Notes: generated by a model not told the origin, from the letters alone. DNA of 34,527 bases from Eubacterium sp. (GCA_017459345.1 JAFUDC010000158.1:1-34527); one strand, 5' to 3'; positions 23,350 through 32,211 are shown, numbered from the stretch's first letter. A program made the numbers and translations.

Positions 23350-24249
23350 TCAATACACTGTTTTCCCCAAGGCAGACTGAATCAATTCCGAAGCAAGAAT
23401 CGCGGTTTTATTCTTCTCATCCAGAATGGGATTCACCTCCACCATATCCATGGAAAGAAGCTTTCTGCTTTCTGCCAGCACCTCCATGGCAAAAAATGCT
23501 TCTCTGGCAGTAAGTCCGCTATGTACAACTGTACCGGTTCCGGGAGCTGCTTCCGGAGTAACTGCATCAATATCGAAGCTCAGATGTATTCCGGCGGTTC
23601 CGCTTCCGGCTATCTCCACAGCCCGCCCGATTACCTCGTTCATTCCGAGTTTGTCAATTGCATTCATCGGGAAGACAGTAACTCCCGCTTCCTTCATCCG
23701 CTTCCGCTCCTCAGTATCTATGTCTCTTCCACCAATCTGAACACATTTTTTTACATCCACATAGGCCGGAACCTGGCCAAAGTCTGCCATAATATCCGGT
23801 CCATAGCCACAGACAGCTGAAAATGGCATGCCATGCATATTTCCTGTGGGAGATGTCTCATCGTTATTCCAGTCTCCATGGGCATCGATCCATATGACTC
23901 CGATTCCGCCTTCTTCTTCATAGAATTTAGACACGGCGGAGACACTTCCTGCTGCGATACTATGATCCCCTCCAAGGATGATGGGAAACATACCACTTTT
24001 CAATGAATCGGTCACATCCCAAAACAAGCGGAAATTTCCGTCGATTACCTGCTCATAGTTCCGCATATTTTTAAGAGATTTCCCTTTTTGCATAGGGATT
24101 ATATCTCCTTTATCACAAACCTGATATCCCAGGTATTCCAGTCCTTCAAGCAATCCGGCATAACGGATAGCGGATGGCCCCATATTGATTCCCCGGCGAG
24201 ACTGACCAAAGTCCATCTGTACGCCAATCACGGCCAGCTCTCTATTCAT
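23350..24249 (-). CDS. rocF: Arginase
   Basis: 299 residues from the ATG at 24249, with AAGGGGG upstream; a TTG at 24267 is possible. Hydrolyses arginine to ornithine and urea with two Mn ions. Metal motifs are complete: GGDHS (H96), DAHGDWN (D122, H124, D126) and SFDID (D226, D228). The usual DxxDP after the last motif reads DAVTP. MNMGP-like NMGPSAIRYAGL near 22-33 and the C-terminal MDMVEVNP are typical. Cytoplasmic. Last gene of the arginine/ornithine cluster, 21 bases after the GNAT gene; it would feed ornithine to the racemase and OraE. Agmatinase-type substrates are not excluded. Confidence 0.92.
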   Translation of the reverse strand: MNRELAVIGVQMDFGQSRRGINMGPSAIRYAGLLEGLEYLGYQVCDKGDIIPMQKGKSLKNMRNYEQVIDGNFRLFWDVTDSLKSGMFPIILGGDHSIAAGSVSAVSKFYEEEGGIGVIWIDAHGDWNNDETSPTGNMHGMPFSAVCGYGPDIMADFGQVPAYVDVKKCVQIGGRDIDTEERKRMKEAGVTVFPMNAIDKLGMNEVIGRAVEIAGSGTAGIHLSFDIDAVTPEAAPGTGTVVHSGLTAREAFFAMEVLAESRKLLSMDMVEVNPILDEKNKTAILASELIQSALGKTVY

Positions 24250-24270
24250 AGTGATCCCCCTTATCAATTC

Positions 24271-24813
24271 TTATCCTCTATACTCTGACCGGAGCATAGA
24301 ATACACAATCTGATCCAGATATCCCCGCTCCGACTTATAATTCTGACGCAGTATGCCATCTCGATGCATCCCCAGAGATTCATATAAGCAGATCCCTCTG
24401 ATATTATCCGGATATACATCAAGCCACAGACGATTTGTTCCGGTTCGGGTAAATGCATACCGGATCAGTGCTTCCATGGCTTCCCGTCCATACCCTTTTC
24501 CCTTCTCTGTGATCGCAATCCGTCGTATCTCGAAAATATGGGACTGCTCATTCAGATGAATCAGGGCAAATCCTTTTATCTCTCTGGGGATGCCAGCATA
24601 GCCATCCTCCGCAGGATTCCAGTCTGTAAAGGTTCTATCATCTTTGAATATGAGAAGCAGATAATCCTGCCTCTTTATTTCCTCCTGGTGCTGTTCCCTT
24701 GTCCCTGTCCAGACGAAATCCCTGTTATCGTGATGGGATTCTATTTCTTTTATCATATCCACATCCTGAAAATCTGCTTCTGCGATTTCCATTCGCTCTG
24801 TGTGTAGAATCAT
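24271..24813 (-). CDS. GNAT family N-acetyltransferase
   Basis: 180 residues with a full GNAT fold. HIFEIRRIAITEKGKGYGREAM carries the acetyl-CoA loop (R-x-x-G-x-G/A type, here KGKGYG). NRLWLDVYPDNIRGICLYESLGM is motif B, typical of the RimJ/RimL-like group. The acceptor is unknown; an amine from the arginine/ornithine pathway is conceivable because of its place between the YkvI-like transporter and arginase. The ATG follows AAAGGAGACAG; the gap to arginase is 21 bases. Confidence 0.88.
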   Translation of the reverse strand: MILHTERMEIAEADFQDVDMIKEIESHHDNRDFVWTGTREQHQEEIKRQDYLLLIFKDDRTFTDWNPAEDGYAGIPREIKGFALIHLNEQSHIFEIRRIAITEKGKGYGREAMEALIRYAFTRTGTNRLWLDVYPDNIRGICLYESLGMHRDGILRQNYKSERGYLDQIVYSMLRSEYRG

Positions 24814-24899
24814 GGTTGTCTGTCTCCTTTACTACATATCTTCAGAAACATTTCTAACGAAAATGGCAATTGTTCTCCCCACTATAAAGAAGGGAGCCT

Positions 24900-25934
24900 C
24901 TATAGAAGCTGTTGTATAAAATGCACAATCATACAAATCAGAAACAAAAAGCTGCAAAAGCCAAAAACCGGATAGATAATGCTGATGAGATCTCCAAATC
25001 CGCACATTGAGGCCAAAAAGGACAGGGCTGCCAGAACAAAGATGCTCAGAATCCGTTTCTCCCCCGCAGCCGGAAACTGTTCTATCACCTGGTTAACAGC
25101 AGTGAGAAAACAGGAAAAACCGGTCCCAAACATTGCCAGCAGAAGCAGGAGTCCAAACAGCCAGCCTACATATTTAGATATTTGAAAAACCACCGATAGC
25201 ATGGGCAGTTCTTCCATGATTGCCTCCGGATTTCTTTCCAGAACAAGCAGAATCAATCCTGCAATCAGCAGCAGAATACCTGCCCCGACAGATATCCCAG
25301 GAAAGATACTTTTTCTCTTTACTATTTTCCCCAGAGGAGCAAGGATGGCAATGGTACTGAACATGTTATAAGCGGCAAATGTTATTGAGGAGAAGACCCA
25401 CTCAAATCCTCTCGATGTAAGCTCCACCTCTGAAGGAGGGAGAATGGCCAGAGCCAGCATACAGATCAGAACAGCTGCTATGGTGAGAAAGGGAACGATA
25501 ACAGAGAAGACTGCCACCATTCCCTCTTTGCCTGTGAGAGTAAAAAAAGTGATAGCTGCAGCAAATAACAGACTTCCGGCAAAATGAGGTATCTCAAATA
25601 TCTGCTGAAACAGAGCTCCGGTTCCGGCGGTCATAATACTGACAATCCCGAACAAAAAGATCACGGAAAAAAGAGAGACAATTCTTTTGAGAAATGGTAT
25701 ATCCCAGGGAATTATCAGATCTTCCAGTCTTTCATCTCCGGTATTTTGTACCAAAAAGAAGGTAATTGCTCCGAAAGCTCCCAGACCAAAGAGGGCCATA
25801 AAAAGGCCGGTCCATCCCCATGAGCCATATCTTCCAAAGAACTGCCAGGTCTCCTTACCGGATACATAGCCGGCTCCAAGAAAACACCCCGCAAATGTCA
25901 CTCCCAGCTGGAAGCCTGATATTTCTTTTTTCAC
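24900..25934 (-). CDS. YkvI-like membrane transporter
   Basis: 344 residues and about 10 membrane segments. It starts with a GTG (MKKEISGFQLG), with AGGAG upstream. FAGCFLGAGYVSGKETWQFFGRYGSWG near residues 14-40 is the hallmark of the YkvI family, distant relatives of APC-type amino acid permeases. The substrate is not known; its place 18 bases downstream of ornithine carbamoyltransferase suggests an amino acid or a pathway product such as citrulline or ornithine (inference). Confidence 0.85.
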   Translation of the reverse strand: MKKEISGFQLGVTFAGCFLGAGYVSGKETWQFFGRYGSWGWTGLFMALFGLGAFGAITFFLVQNTGDERLEDLIIPWDIPFLKRIVSLFSVIFLFGIVSIMTAGTGALFQQIFEIPHFAGSLLFAAAITFFTLTGKEGMVAVFSVIVPFLTIAAVLICMLALAILPPSEVELTSRGFEWVFSSITFAAYNMFSTIAILAPLGKIVKRKSIFPGISVGAGILLLIAGLILLVLERNPEAIMEELPMLSVVFQISKYVGWLFGLLLLLAMFGTGFSCFLTAVNQVIEQFPAAGEKRILSIFVLAALSFLASMCGFGDLISIIYPVFGFCSFLFLICMIVHFIQQLL

Positions 25935-25952
25935 TCCTATCCACTCCTGTTC

Positions 25953-26936
25953 CTACTCTCCCAGTGTTGCTACCATCACTGCTTTGATGGTATGCATCCT
26001 GTTTTCAGCCTCATCGAACACAACAGAATTGGCACTCCGGAATACACTATCCTCCACCTCACGGATATCCAGCCCCAGCCTGTCCCTCATGTCTCTTGCT
26101 ACTTCCGTCTCGAAATCGTGATAGGCAGGGAGGCAGTGCATAAAGAGACATTTATCATTACCTGTGGTCTCCATCATTTTTTCCGTGATCTTATAGGGAG
26201 CCAGTGCTGCCACCCGTTTGGGATATAATTCTTCCGGTTCCCCCATGCTCACCCAGATGTCTCCGTAGATCACATCAGAGTCCCGAACATCGTCTACCTC
26301 ATGGGAGATGGAAACAGAGGCCCCGCTTATCCGGGCAAGCTCCTGTGCCTTTTTCAGTACCTCCGGGTCACATACCGTCTCCTCCGGGCCGATTGCCTTA
26401 AATACCATACCCATAATGGCACAGCCGTACATCAGCGCATACATTACATTATCCGACAAGTCTCCTACAAAGGTCAGTTTCATCTCCTCCAGAGGTTTAT
26501 CAATATGCTCCTCCATGGTTATAAAATCGGACAGTACCTGTGTGGGATGGTCGGTATCTGTAAGCCCGTTCCATACAGGAATCTCTGCATACTCTGCCAG
26601 TTTATAGACGATATCCTGACCGAATCCACGATACTCAATGGCATCATAAAAGCGGCCGAACACTCTGGCAGAATCCTCCAGGGTCTCTTTCTTATTCAGG
26701 TGAGAATTCGTAAGATATGTAACATTTGCTCCCTCATCAAATGCAGCGACCTCAAAGGAGCTGCGGGTTCTGGTTGAGGATTTTTCAAATATAAGCAGGA
26801 TATTTTTCCCTTTTAGCGAATTTGTTGTAATGCCCTGCTTTTTCTTAGCCTTCAGCTCATGGGCCAGATCCAGCAGATAGCGTATCTCCTCTTTCGTGAA
26901 ATCTGTCAGTGTCAGAAAACTTCTTCCTTTTAAGTC
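25953..26936 (-). CDS. argF: Ornithine carbamoyltransferase
   Basis: 327 residues from the ATG at 26936, with AGGAGG upstream; the extension to 26978 overlaps the upstream gene. Catalyses ornithine + carbamoyl phosphate to citrulline + phosphate, or the reverse in arginine fermentation. Carbamoyl-phosphate loop S55-T-R-T-R59, the HPTQ box (DHPTQVLSD), SMGE loop (DIWVSMGEPEE) and H267-C-L-P270 are all present. The cluster is catabolic, so an arcB-like role is possible, but no arcA or arcC is in the window. It lies between the Cys-rich protein and the YkvI-like transporter. Confidence 0.95.
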   Translation of the reverse strand, partial: DLKGRSFLTLTDFTKEEIRYLLDLAHELKAKKKQGITTNSLKGKNILLIFEKSSTRTRSSFEVAAFDEGANVTYLTNSHLNKKETLEDSARVFGRFYDAIEYRGFGQDIVYKLAEYAEIPVWNGLTDTDHPTQVLSDFITMEEHIDKPLEEMKLTFVGDLSDNVMYALMYGCAIMGMVFKAIGPEETVCDPEVLKKAQELARISGASVSISHEVDDVRDSDVIYGDIWVSMGEPEELYPKRVAALAPYKITEKMMETTGNDKCLFMHCLPAYHDFETEVARDMRDRLGLDIREVEDSVFRSANSVVFDEAENRMHTIKAVMVATLGE

Positions 26937-26949
26937 CATATATAACCTC

Positions 26950-27255
26950 CTATACTTTTTCCCTATCAGACATCGCATTTACGATATCCTGATACCTGTT
27001 TACAATATGGTCATACCCCTTTTCCCCGTGAGGAAGCATGCATTCTGAACAGTCCTTATAGCCCTCGTCCGTATATTGATAATTTCCTCCACAGGAGCTT
27101 CCGAGAACATAAAGGGGACAGTAGCAGAAGAGGCAGTTGAACTTTTCAGGACGATCCGTCTTATGACAGGGAAAATATTCGCACTTATCATGGGAAAAGA
27201 AGCGGAAATTTTCACTCACTGCAGGAGAAGTGTTATTGTTCTCTATATGCTTCAT
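26950..27255 (-). CDS. Cysteine-rich small domain protein
   Basis: 101 residues with nine cysteines: HDKCEYFPCHK, FNCLFCYCPLY, SSCGGNY, KDCSECMLPH. This matches the 'cysteine-rich small domain' family (PF04071 type), probably a metal-binding module. As I recall, the same domain is found at the C-terminus of some CobD-type threonine-phosphate decarboxylases of cobalamin synthesis. Its ATG overlaps the NhaC stop (TAATG), so translation is coupled, and OTC starts 13 bases after its stop. A link to cobalamin use by OraE is inference. Confidence 0.85.
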   Translation of the reverse strand: MKHIENNNTSPAVSENFRFFSHDKCEYFPCHKTDRPEKFNCLFCYCPLYVLGSSCGGNYQYTDEGYKDCSECMLPHGEKGYDHIVNRYQDIVNAMSDREKV

Positions 27256-28664
27256 TATTCACTCTCCGGGCTCATTTTGGCGATGGTTACCCCGAACATG
27301 GCCAGAACGACCACCATGATGGGCATCAGCCAGTTAAACATGGCCCACATGCCATACTGGGCTACGCCGATTCCCAGGGTCGTCCGGATATAGACGCCGC
27401 AGGTATTCCAGGGAACCAGGGCGGAGGTAACGGTTCCTGCCCCTTCCAGGGCATTGGACAGGGTCTTGGGATGAAGTCCTCTCTTTCTGTACTCCTCTGC
27501 ATACATCCTTCCCGGCACTACAATAGAGATATACTGTTCCGGCATGGTGGCGTTGGAGACGATGCAGGTTGCTTCAGTAAGAGCAATCAGGCCCACATTT
27601 CCTTTTACAAGGCGGATCAGCCTGCTGACGATTACTTCAAGCTGACCTGTTGCCTCCATAATTCCTCCGAACATCATGGCCAGTATGGTCAGGGACACTG
27701 AGAACATCATGTTCATCAGACCCCCGGTCTCCAGCAGGTTATCTACCACATCCACGCCGATGGCGGGCTTAAATCCGTTCATACCTGTCTCCAGGATGGT
27801 TCCCAGTGTACAGCCCGGCTGAAAAATCAGCCCGAAGACTGCTGCACTTAAGATGCCCAGGGTGATTCCAGGTATGGCGGGCACCTTAAAGGCGATGGCT
27901 ACAATGACGATCACCGGCGGAAGCAGGAACAGGGGGCTGATCAGGAAACGTCCCGAAAGACCTGCCATAATCTCGTTGATGGCGCTCATGTCCATGGCAC
28001 CGGAAGTATGGATCCTCAGGCCCATAATTCCATAGAATACAAGGCAGATTATATAGGTGATCACCGTGGGCACCATCATAAATTTGATATGGGTGATGAC
28101 ATCGGTTCCGGCCATGGCAGGAGCCAGATTGGTGGTATCAGAAAGGGGAGACATCTTGTCCCCGAAATAGGCTCCGGATAAGACTGCCCCGGCAGTCATG
28201 CCCGGATGGATGCCCAGCCCGTAGCCGATGCCCATCAGGGCTAGTCCCATGGTTCCCATGGTTCCCCAGGAAGTACCTGTGGCCAGAGAAGTAATAGAGC
28301 AGATCAGAATAGTTGCAATAAAAAATATTTTAGGGGAAAGGATTTTCAGGCCGTAATAGATCATGCTGGGCACAACCCCGGAATCGATCCATACGCCGAT
28401 GAGAATTCCTATGATACATAATATGATGATGGACTGCAGGGCCCGGTTGATGCCATCCAGCATAAAGCGCTCGATCTGTGTCCATTTGTAGCCTAAGCGG
28501 AAGGCCATTAATGCCGCTCCGATCACGCCGACAAACATGGGGATGTGAGGGTCTACCTTGTAGACAATAATCCCTATGGACATAATGAGTACCAGCAGCA
28601 AAAAGCTTAATAATGCCTCCGGCAAGGTGGCCTGTCTGGGTTTATTCGCACTCTCTTCCTTCAT
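27255..28664 (-). CDS. nhaC: Na+/H+ antiporter, NhaC family
   Basis: 469 residues from the ATG at 28664, behind AAGGGAGACAG; the longer frame would overlap the racemase gene. About 11-12 membrane segments. ATGTSWGTMGTMGLALMGIG and AGAVLSGAYFGDKMSPLSDTTNLAPA are NhaC signatures. An NhaC gene is a usual member of ornithine degradation clusters in Clostridia, where it may drive substrate or ion exchange; it may instead exchange metabolites such as acids (inference). It is 19 bases downstream of the racemase gene and overlaps the next gene. Confidence 0.92.
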   Translation of the reverse strand: MKEESANKPRQATLPEALLSFLLLVLIMSIGIIVYKVDPHIPMFVGVIGAALMAFRLGYKWTQIERFMLDGINRALQSIIILCIIGILIGVWIDSGVVPSMIYYGLKILSPKIFFIATILICSITSLATGTSWGTMGTMGLALMGIGYGLGIHPGMTAGAVLSGAYFGDKMSPLSDTTNLAPAMAGTDVITHIKFMMVPTVITYIICLVFYGIMGLRIHTSGAMDMSAINEIMAGLSGRFLISPLFLLPPVIVIVAIAFKVPAIPGITLGILSAAVFGLIFQPGCTLGTILETGMNGFKPAIGVDVVDNLLETGGLMNMMFSVSLTILAMMFGGIMEATGQLEVIVSRLIRLVKGNVGLIALTEATCIVSNATMPEQYISIVVPGRMYAEEYRKRGLHPKTLSNALEGAGTVTSALVPWNTCGVYIRTTLGIGVAQYGMWAMFNWLMPIMVVVLAMFGVTIAKMSPESE

Positions 28665-28683
28665 AGTGTCTGTCTCCCTTCTC

Positions 28684-29781
28684 TTACTGCGCAGTGCCTC
28701 TGTATACCTTCTCCACATAGGGGCTTGTGGCAGCTTTGAGCATTCCGCCATAACCCAGGGTAAATGAAAGCACATCGCCAACCTGGTACTGGGTATGACA
28801 TCTGCTGAGATCTACAATAATGTGATCGGAGCTTCCTCCCAGTATCTTAATATCATGATCGAGAGGAATCATGCTGTCCAGCTGGGCATCCTGCTGGCCG
28901 ATGGCAATAATCCCCCGGGTCATCATCCCGGTGTCCACATATTCCGGCCGGTGTCCAAAGGCGTCCACCCCGATCTCTCCAATGGGATAGGATGGTTTGT
29001 CTTTCAGTTCGATGATTTCCGCCTGGAGTACCAGGGTGTCCCTCACCGTCCCGGGGATATTGGTCCCGTATGCAGTATCATTCCCCAGCAGGAAGGACTC
29101 TCCCAGGCGGAGATTATTGATTCCCTCAGGCAGTTCTCCACGGCCGATCAGGTAAATGGAGCTGGAATTGCCTCCGGAGATCATCTGCAATGTGATGGAG
29201 AAAGCCTTCTCTATCTTTCTTCCCAGTTCAACCAACAAGGACAGATTGTCATGCTTCGGGATAATTGCCCCGTAGCAGGTGAGATTTACACCCAGTCCAT
29301 GAAGCTTTATATGCTGCATCTTAAGTATTTCGCTGACGACAGCAAAGATTTCCTCCTCGTTTTGATAAAAGATTCCTTCCCTCAGGTCTCCCAGATCGAT
29401 CATCAGCAGAACCTGATGGACGAGCCCGGCTTTTTCTGCCTCCTGATCCAGGAGGCGGATGGTAGATATCTCGGAATTCAGACTAAGATCGGCATATCGG
29501 ACAACCTCAGACGCTTCACTGTGCATGGGAAGCCGGAGCAGTACCGTCTTTTTCCCTTTTTCCCGTACCTTATCCGCGTAGGTTTTCAGGTTCTGAATGC
29601 GGGAATCCGCCACATATTCCACAGCCGGGTGGTCTGCAGCAAGCTTTACGATTCCGGGATCTGCACACATGCCCTTTGTGACGATCATCATGCTTGCTCC
29701 CGGAACTCGATGAACAATGGATGCACATGCATCAAGATTTTGTTTCAGTTTATCTAAATTAATCATTAAACGTGGATACAT
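28684..29781 (-). CDS. orr: Ornithine racemase (PLP-dependent, alanine racemase fold)
   Basis: 365 residues. Converts L-ornithine to D-ornithine for the aminomutase. PLP lysine K36 lies in MMIVTKGMCADP. Other fold-III blocks: EYVADSRIQNLK, LLMIDLGDLREGI, MISGGNSSSIYL and LRLGESFLLG. The specificity follows from the neighbours (oraE, the GlmL-like gene and nhaC), as in the known ornithine clusters, not from single residues. The ATG is preceded by GGAGGTAAATAAC, inside the end of the upstream small gene. Confidence 0.92.
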   Translation of the reverse strand: MYPRLMINLDKLKQNLDACASIVHRVPGASMMIVTKGMCADPGIVKLAADHPAVEYVADSRIQNLKTYADKVREKGKKTVLLRLPMHSEASEVVRYADLSLNSEISTIRLLDQEAEKAGLVHQVLLMIDLGDLREGIFYQNEEEIFAVVSEILKMQHIKLHGLGVNLTCYGAIIPKHDNLSLLVELGRKIEKAFSITLQMISGGNSSSIYLIGRGELPEGINNLRLGESFLLGNDTAYGTNIPGTVRDTLVLQAEIIELKDKPSYPIGEIGVDAFGHRPEYVDTGMMTRGIIAIGQQDAQLDSMIPLDHDIKILGGSSDHIIVDLSRCHTQYQVGDVLSFTLGYGGMLKAATSPYVEKVYRGTAQ

Positions 29782-29787
29782 CGTTAT

Positions 29788-30120
29788 TTACCTCCACAAC
29801 AATTCTTCTTCCGGCAGTTCAGGCAGGTCCATCCAGGCAAGGACATCAAACTCTCTGCATTCCGGATAATGGTTGAGCTGCCAGCCTTCTGAAGGGTGAA
29901 ATTCTGCAAATACCATAGCCCGGGCAAACATGAGACCATTCCAGCTGCCGTTGATTACGGCAAGAACCACCTTCTTCTTTGGCGGAACACTGTCCTTTGG
30001 ATTCTTCCATTCCGACAGATCCACAGAAGCCTCCCGGATGTCTTCCCATATCTCGGCATCTGCCGGCAGAGAGTATTGCTCTGCAATCCTGGACAGGTCG
30101 AGAACTGATATGTATTTCAT
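29788..30120 (-). CDS. Small DUF551-like protein
   Basis: 110 residues. Residues about 38-105 (EWKNPKDSVPPKKKVVLAVINGSW, WQLNHYPECREFDVLAWMDLPELP) resemble DUF551, a domain best known from phage and prophage proteins (W...P...P...VLV...W.PLP). The match is by eye only and no function is known. It starts behind GGAGGATAAACC, lies 32 bases after the GlmL-like gene and six bases before the racemase gene, so it is an integral part of this operon. I do not recall it from the ornithine cluster described in other Clostridia. Confidence 0.7.
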   Translation of the reverse strand: MKYISVLDLSRIAEQYSLPADAEIWEDIREASVDLSEWKNPKDSVPPKKKVVLAVINGSWNGLMFARAMVFAEFHPSEGWQLNHYPECREFDVLAWMDLPELPEEELLWR

Positions 30121-30152
30121 GGTTTATCCTCCATTTTTCTTTTTCTCTTCCC

Positions 30153-31796
30153 TTACACTGCCTGGCGATTGGGGCAGTGGGGTCGTGTACAGTGGGTGCA
30201 GTCATGGCTGCAGTCACCCATATCCTGGTGGCCGCCCTCCTTTTTATAGGCACTCATGTCGTATCCCAGGGCTTCACACTCTTCTATATGTTTCTGCAGC
30301 TCTTCATCATGGATAGACATCTCTTCCTGAAGCCTGTCGAGTTCCCTGTCCACCTTGGATGACATCTCCTGTGTGGTGGTGCCATGGTATCTGTCTTTTG
30401 CATTCAGGTCTCTTAGATGCATCAGATCCACCCCAAGGCTTTTACCTAACAGTCTTACGGCAGCTTCCCTGTGCCTTTTTGAGAGAACACCCAGAGATGC
30501 CATAATATAATCATTGTCCACCAGGATCTTTGCATGCTTTGTGGGAAGGAGCATCATGCCGGATTCATTGTGGGTGGCTATCTCTGCCATGATTTCCTCC
30601 CGGCCCGGCAGCCTGGTCAGGGCTCCCCCTGTTCCGACAATATACTGCACCTGGGTCAGGTCCTTTCCTTCCGCCACTGTGCTCCGACCGGAGGGTCCGT
30701 AGACATATCGAAGCTGGCCGGCATGACGCTCCGCCGCTTTCAGGACGGCCTCCCGGGTCAGAAGCTCTACCAGAGCCACTTCCTCCGGATTTTTGGGGAT
30801 GGCATGATAGCTCTTAAGGGCATCCTCCATGGAAAAGCCCCGCCTGGCACACTCTTCCCTGAGCTTTTCCTCTCCGATGGACTCCACAACCTTCATCCTG
30901 TTCACATAAACTCCCAGGTCTCCCTCCACCGTGCGTTTCGCCTTGGGTTCCGGGGAGATCATGATCCGGGCCACCTGGTCGGATTCCTCCGTCACAGAGT
31001 GCAGGTCTGTGGTAGCACCGCCCACATCCAGAACAATCAGGTTACCCAGATAGTCATAGAGCAGCTTGGTGCACTCCATCACGGCTCCAGGCGTCGGGAT
31101 AATCGGGCCGTTGACCATATCCCGCACATACTCCATCCCGGGGGCATGGGTGATATTTTCTTCAAATGCATCCTGAATTACCTTCCGACAGGGCTCCACA
31201 TTCAGGTCATCAATCTTGGGATACACATTGTCGACCACATAGAGCTGTTCCCCTTCTTCCTCAGGAAAAATCAGCTTCATCTCTTCCTGATTTTCAATAT
31301 TTCCCGCATAGATCACGGGTATCTTCAGGTTCATGGCACGGATCATCTCTGCATTGCTTATGGCAGTCTCCCTTTCTCCGTAGTCCACTCCCCCCGCAAT
31401 CAGGATCAGGTTGGGATGAATCTTCCTGATTTTTGCCATGTCCGTTCTCCTGAGCCTGCCGGAGGTAATATAATGAATAATTCCTCCGGCTCCCAAAGCC
31501 GCCTCTTTTGCCGCCTTGGCAGTCATGTCATAGACCAGACCATGAACCGTCATCTTCAGTCCTCCGGCGGCGGAGGAGGTCGCCAGCATCTCCCTGTAGT
31601 TCAGGGAATCCAGTCCCAGTTTGCTTTTCAGATCCTCAATCGCGCTCGAAAGCCCGATCCTCACATCCCCATCCAGCACGGATGTGGGGGCCTGGCCCTG
31701 GCCCAGATAAAGCGGGTCATCGCTGTCCAGATTCTGAAATGCATTTACCACTGTCGTTGTAGAGCCAATCTCAGCGACAAGTACATCGATTACCAT
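30153..31796 (-). CDS. GlmL/MutL-like ATPase-fold protein of the ornithine aminomutase cluster
   Basis: 547 residues, longer than the roughly 460 of classical GlmL/MutL. It begins VLVAEIGSTTTVVNAF, the ASKHA phosphate loop, and carries ILIAGGVDYGERE, LIVLDVGGATTDLHSV and YIVGTGGALTRLPG. GlmL/MutL accompany B12-dependent mutases and are thought to protect or reactivate them; an equivalent gene (or-4) is known next to oraE. The C-terminal tail (527-547) has four Cys, C529, C533, C536 and C541, with interspersed His, a likely metal site not usual for the family. The ATG follows AGGAGAATG. Confidence 0.88.
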   Translation of the reverse strand: MVIDVLVAEIGSTTTVVNAFQNLDSDDPLYLGQGQAPTSVLDGDVRIGLSSAIEDLKSKLGLDSLNYREMLATSSAAGGLKMTVHGLVYDMTAKAAKEAALGAGGIIHYITSGRLRRTDMAKIRKIHPNLILIAGGVDYGERETAISNAEMIRAMNLKIPVIYAGNIENQEEMKLIFPEEEGEQLYVVDNVYPKIDDLNVEPCRKVIQDAFEENITHAPGMEYVRDMVNGPIIPTPGAVMECTKLLYDYLGNLIVLDVGGATTDLHSVTEESDQVARIMISPEPKAKRTVEGDLGVYVNRMKVVESIGEEKLREECARRGFSMEDALKSYHAIPKNPEEVALVELLTREAVLKAAERHAGQLRYVYGPSGRSTVAEGKDLTQVQYIVGTGGALTRLPGREEIMAEIATHNESGMMLLPTKHAKILVDNDYIMASLGVLSKRHREAAVRLLGKSLGVDLMHLRDLNAKDRYHGTTTQEMSSKVDRELDRLQEEMSIHDEELQKHIEECEALGYDMSAYKKEGGHQDMGDCSHDCTHCTRPHCPNRQAV

Positions 31797-31838
31797 GTTT
31801 CATTCTCCTATATAACGATAGTTTTTTTGTGACTAAAC

Positions 31839-31971
31839 CGTCCGGGTGCGGTCGTCCAGTGGACGACCCTGCAAAGCAGGAGCACCGACCGAGTCGACAG
31901 ACGAGAGCTCGATTCCGTATCCGTCCTGCTTCGCAAGTCCGGACGTAATCGGCTCCTTATATTATCTATGC
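31839..31971. repeat. Multi-helix structured region including repeat copy B
   Basis: GGTGC (31845-31849) pairs with GCACC (31882-31886) around two hairpins, GGTCGTCC-AGT-GGACGACC (31850-31868) and CCTGC-AAA-GCAGG (31868-31880), a three-way junction. CGTCCGG (31839-31845) can also pair with CCGGACG (31939-31945). Bases 31907-31971 match 12072-12136 at 48 of 65 positions without gaps. It lies just upstream of the GlmL-like gene on the minus strand. Confidence 0.55.
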
Positions 31972-32109
31972 GACGCAGCAATCCGTGATCGCTTTTGACG
32001 CTTGAATCAATTCAATCTGCTGATGAAAACAATGCCCAGATCCGAATCATTGACAACAAGTAACAACAAATCACCGGACCTGGACATCAGGGAGGTAGCT
32101 TATGCTATA

Positions 32110-32211
32110 TTTAATCTCTGACGCAGAATTCTCATGACTTTAGTCGTGAGATGAGTGCGTAAGTGTTCGCTTCTCTCTTAGATGGAATACAAACCCGCGT
32201 CAGAGATTAAA
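32110..32211. repeat. Small element with 15-base perfect inverted repeats
   Basis: TTTAATCTCTGACGC (32110-32124) and GCGTCAGAGATTAAA (32197-32211) flank 72 bases that contain CTCATGAC-TTTA-GTCGTGAG (32131-32150). GGAGG and CCTCC lie outside the arms (32091-32095, 32213-32217). The size and structure suit a MITE-like insertion; the inner hairpin resembles end hairpins of IS200/IS605 elements. No target-site duplication is obvious. Confidence 0.5.

Noticed and set aside
28795-29757. 320-codon plus-strand open frame
   Set aside because: Antisense to the ornithine racemase gene; no motif and no ribosome binding site.
30534-31832. 432-codon plus-strand open frame
   Set aside because: It is the antisense shadow of the GlmL-like gene, which has clear family motifs, a ribosome binding site and operon context; the plus-strand translation shows no recognisable domain.
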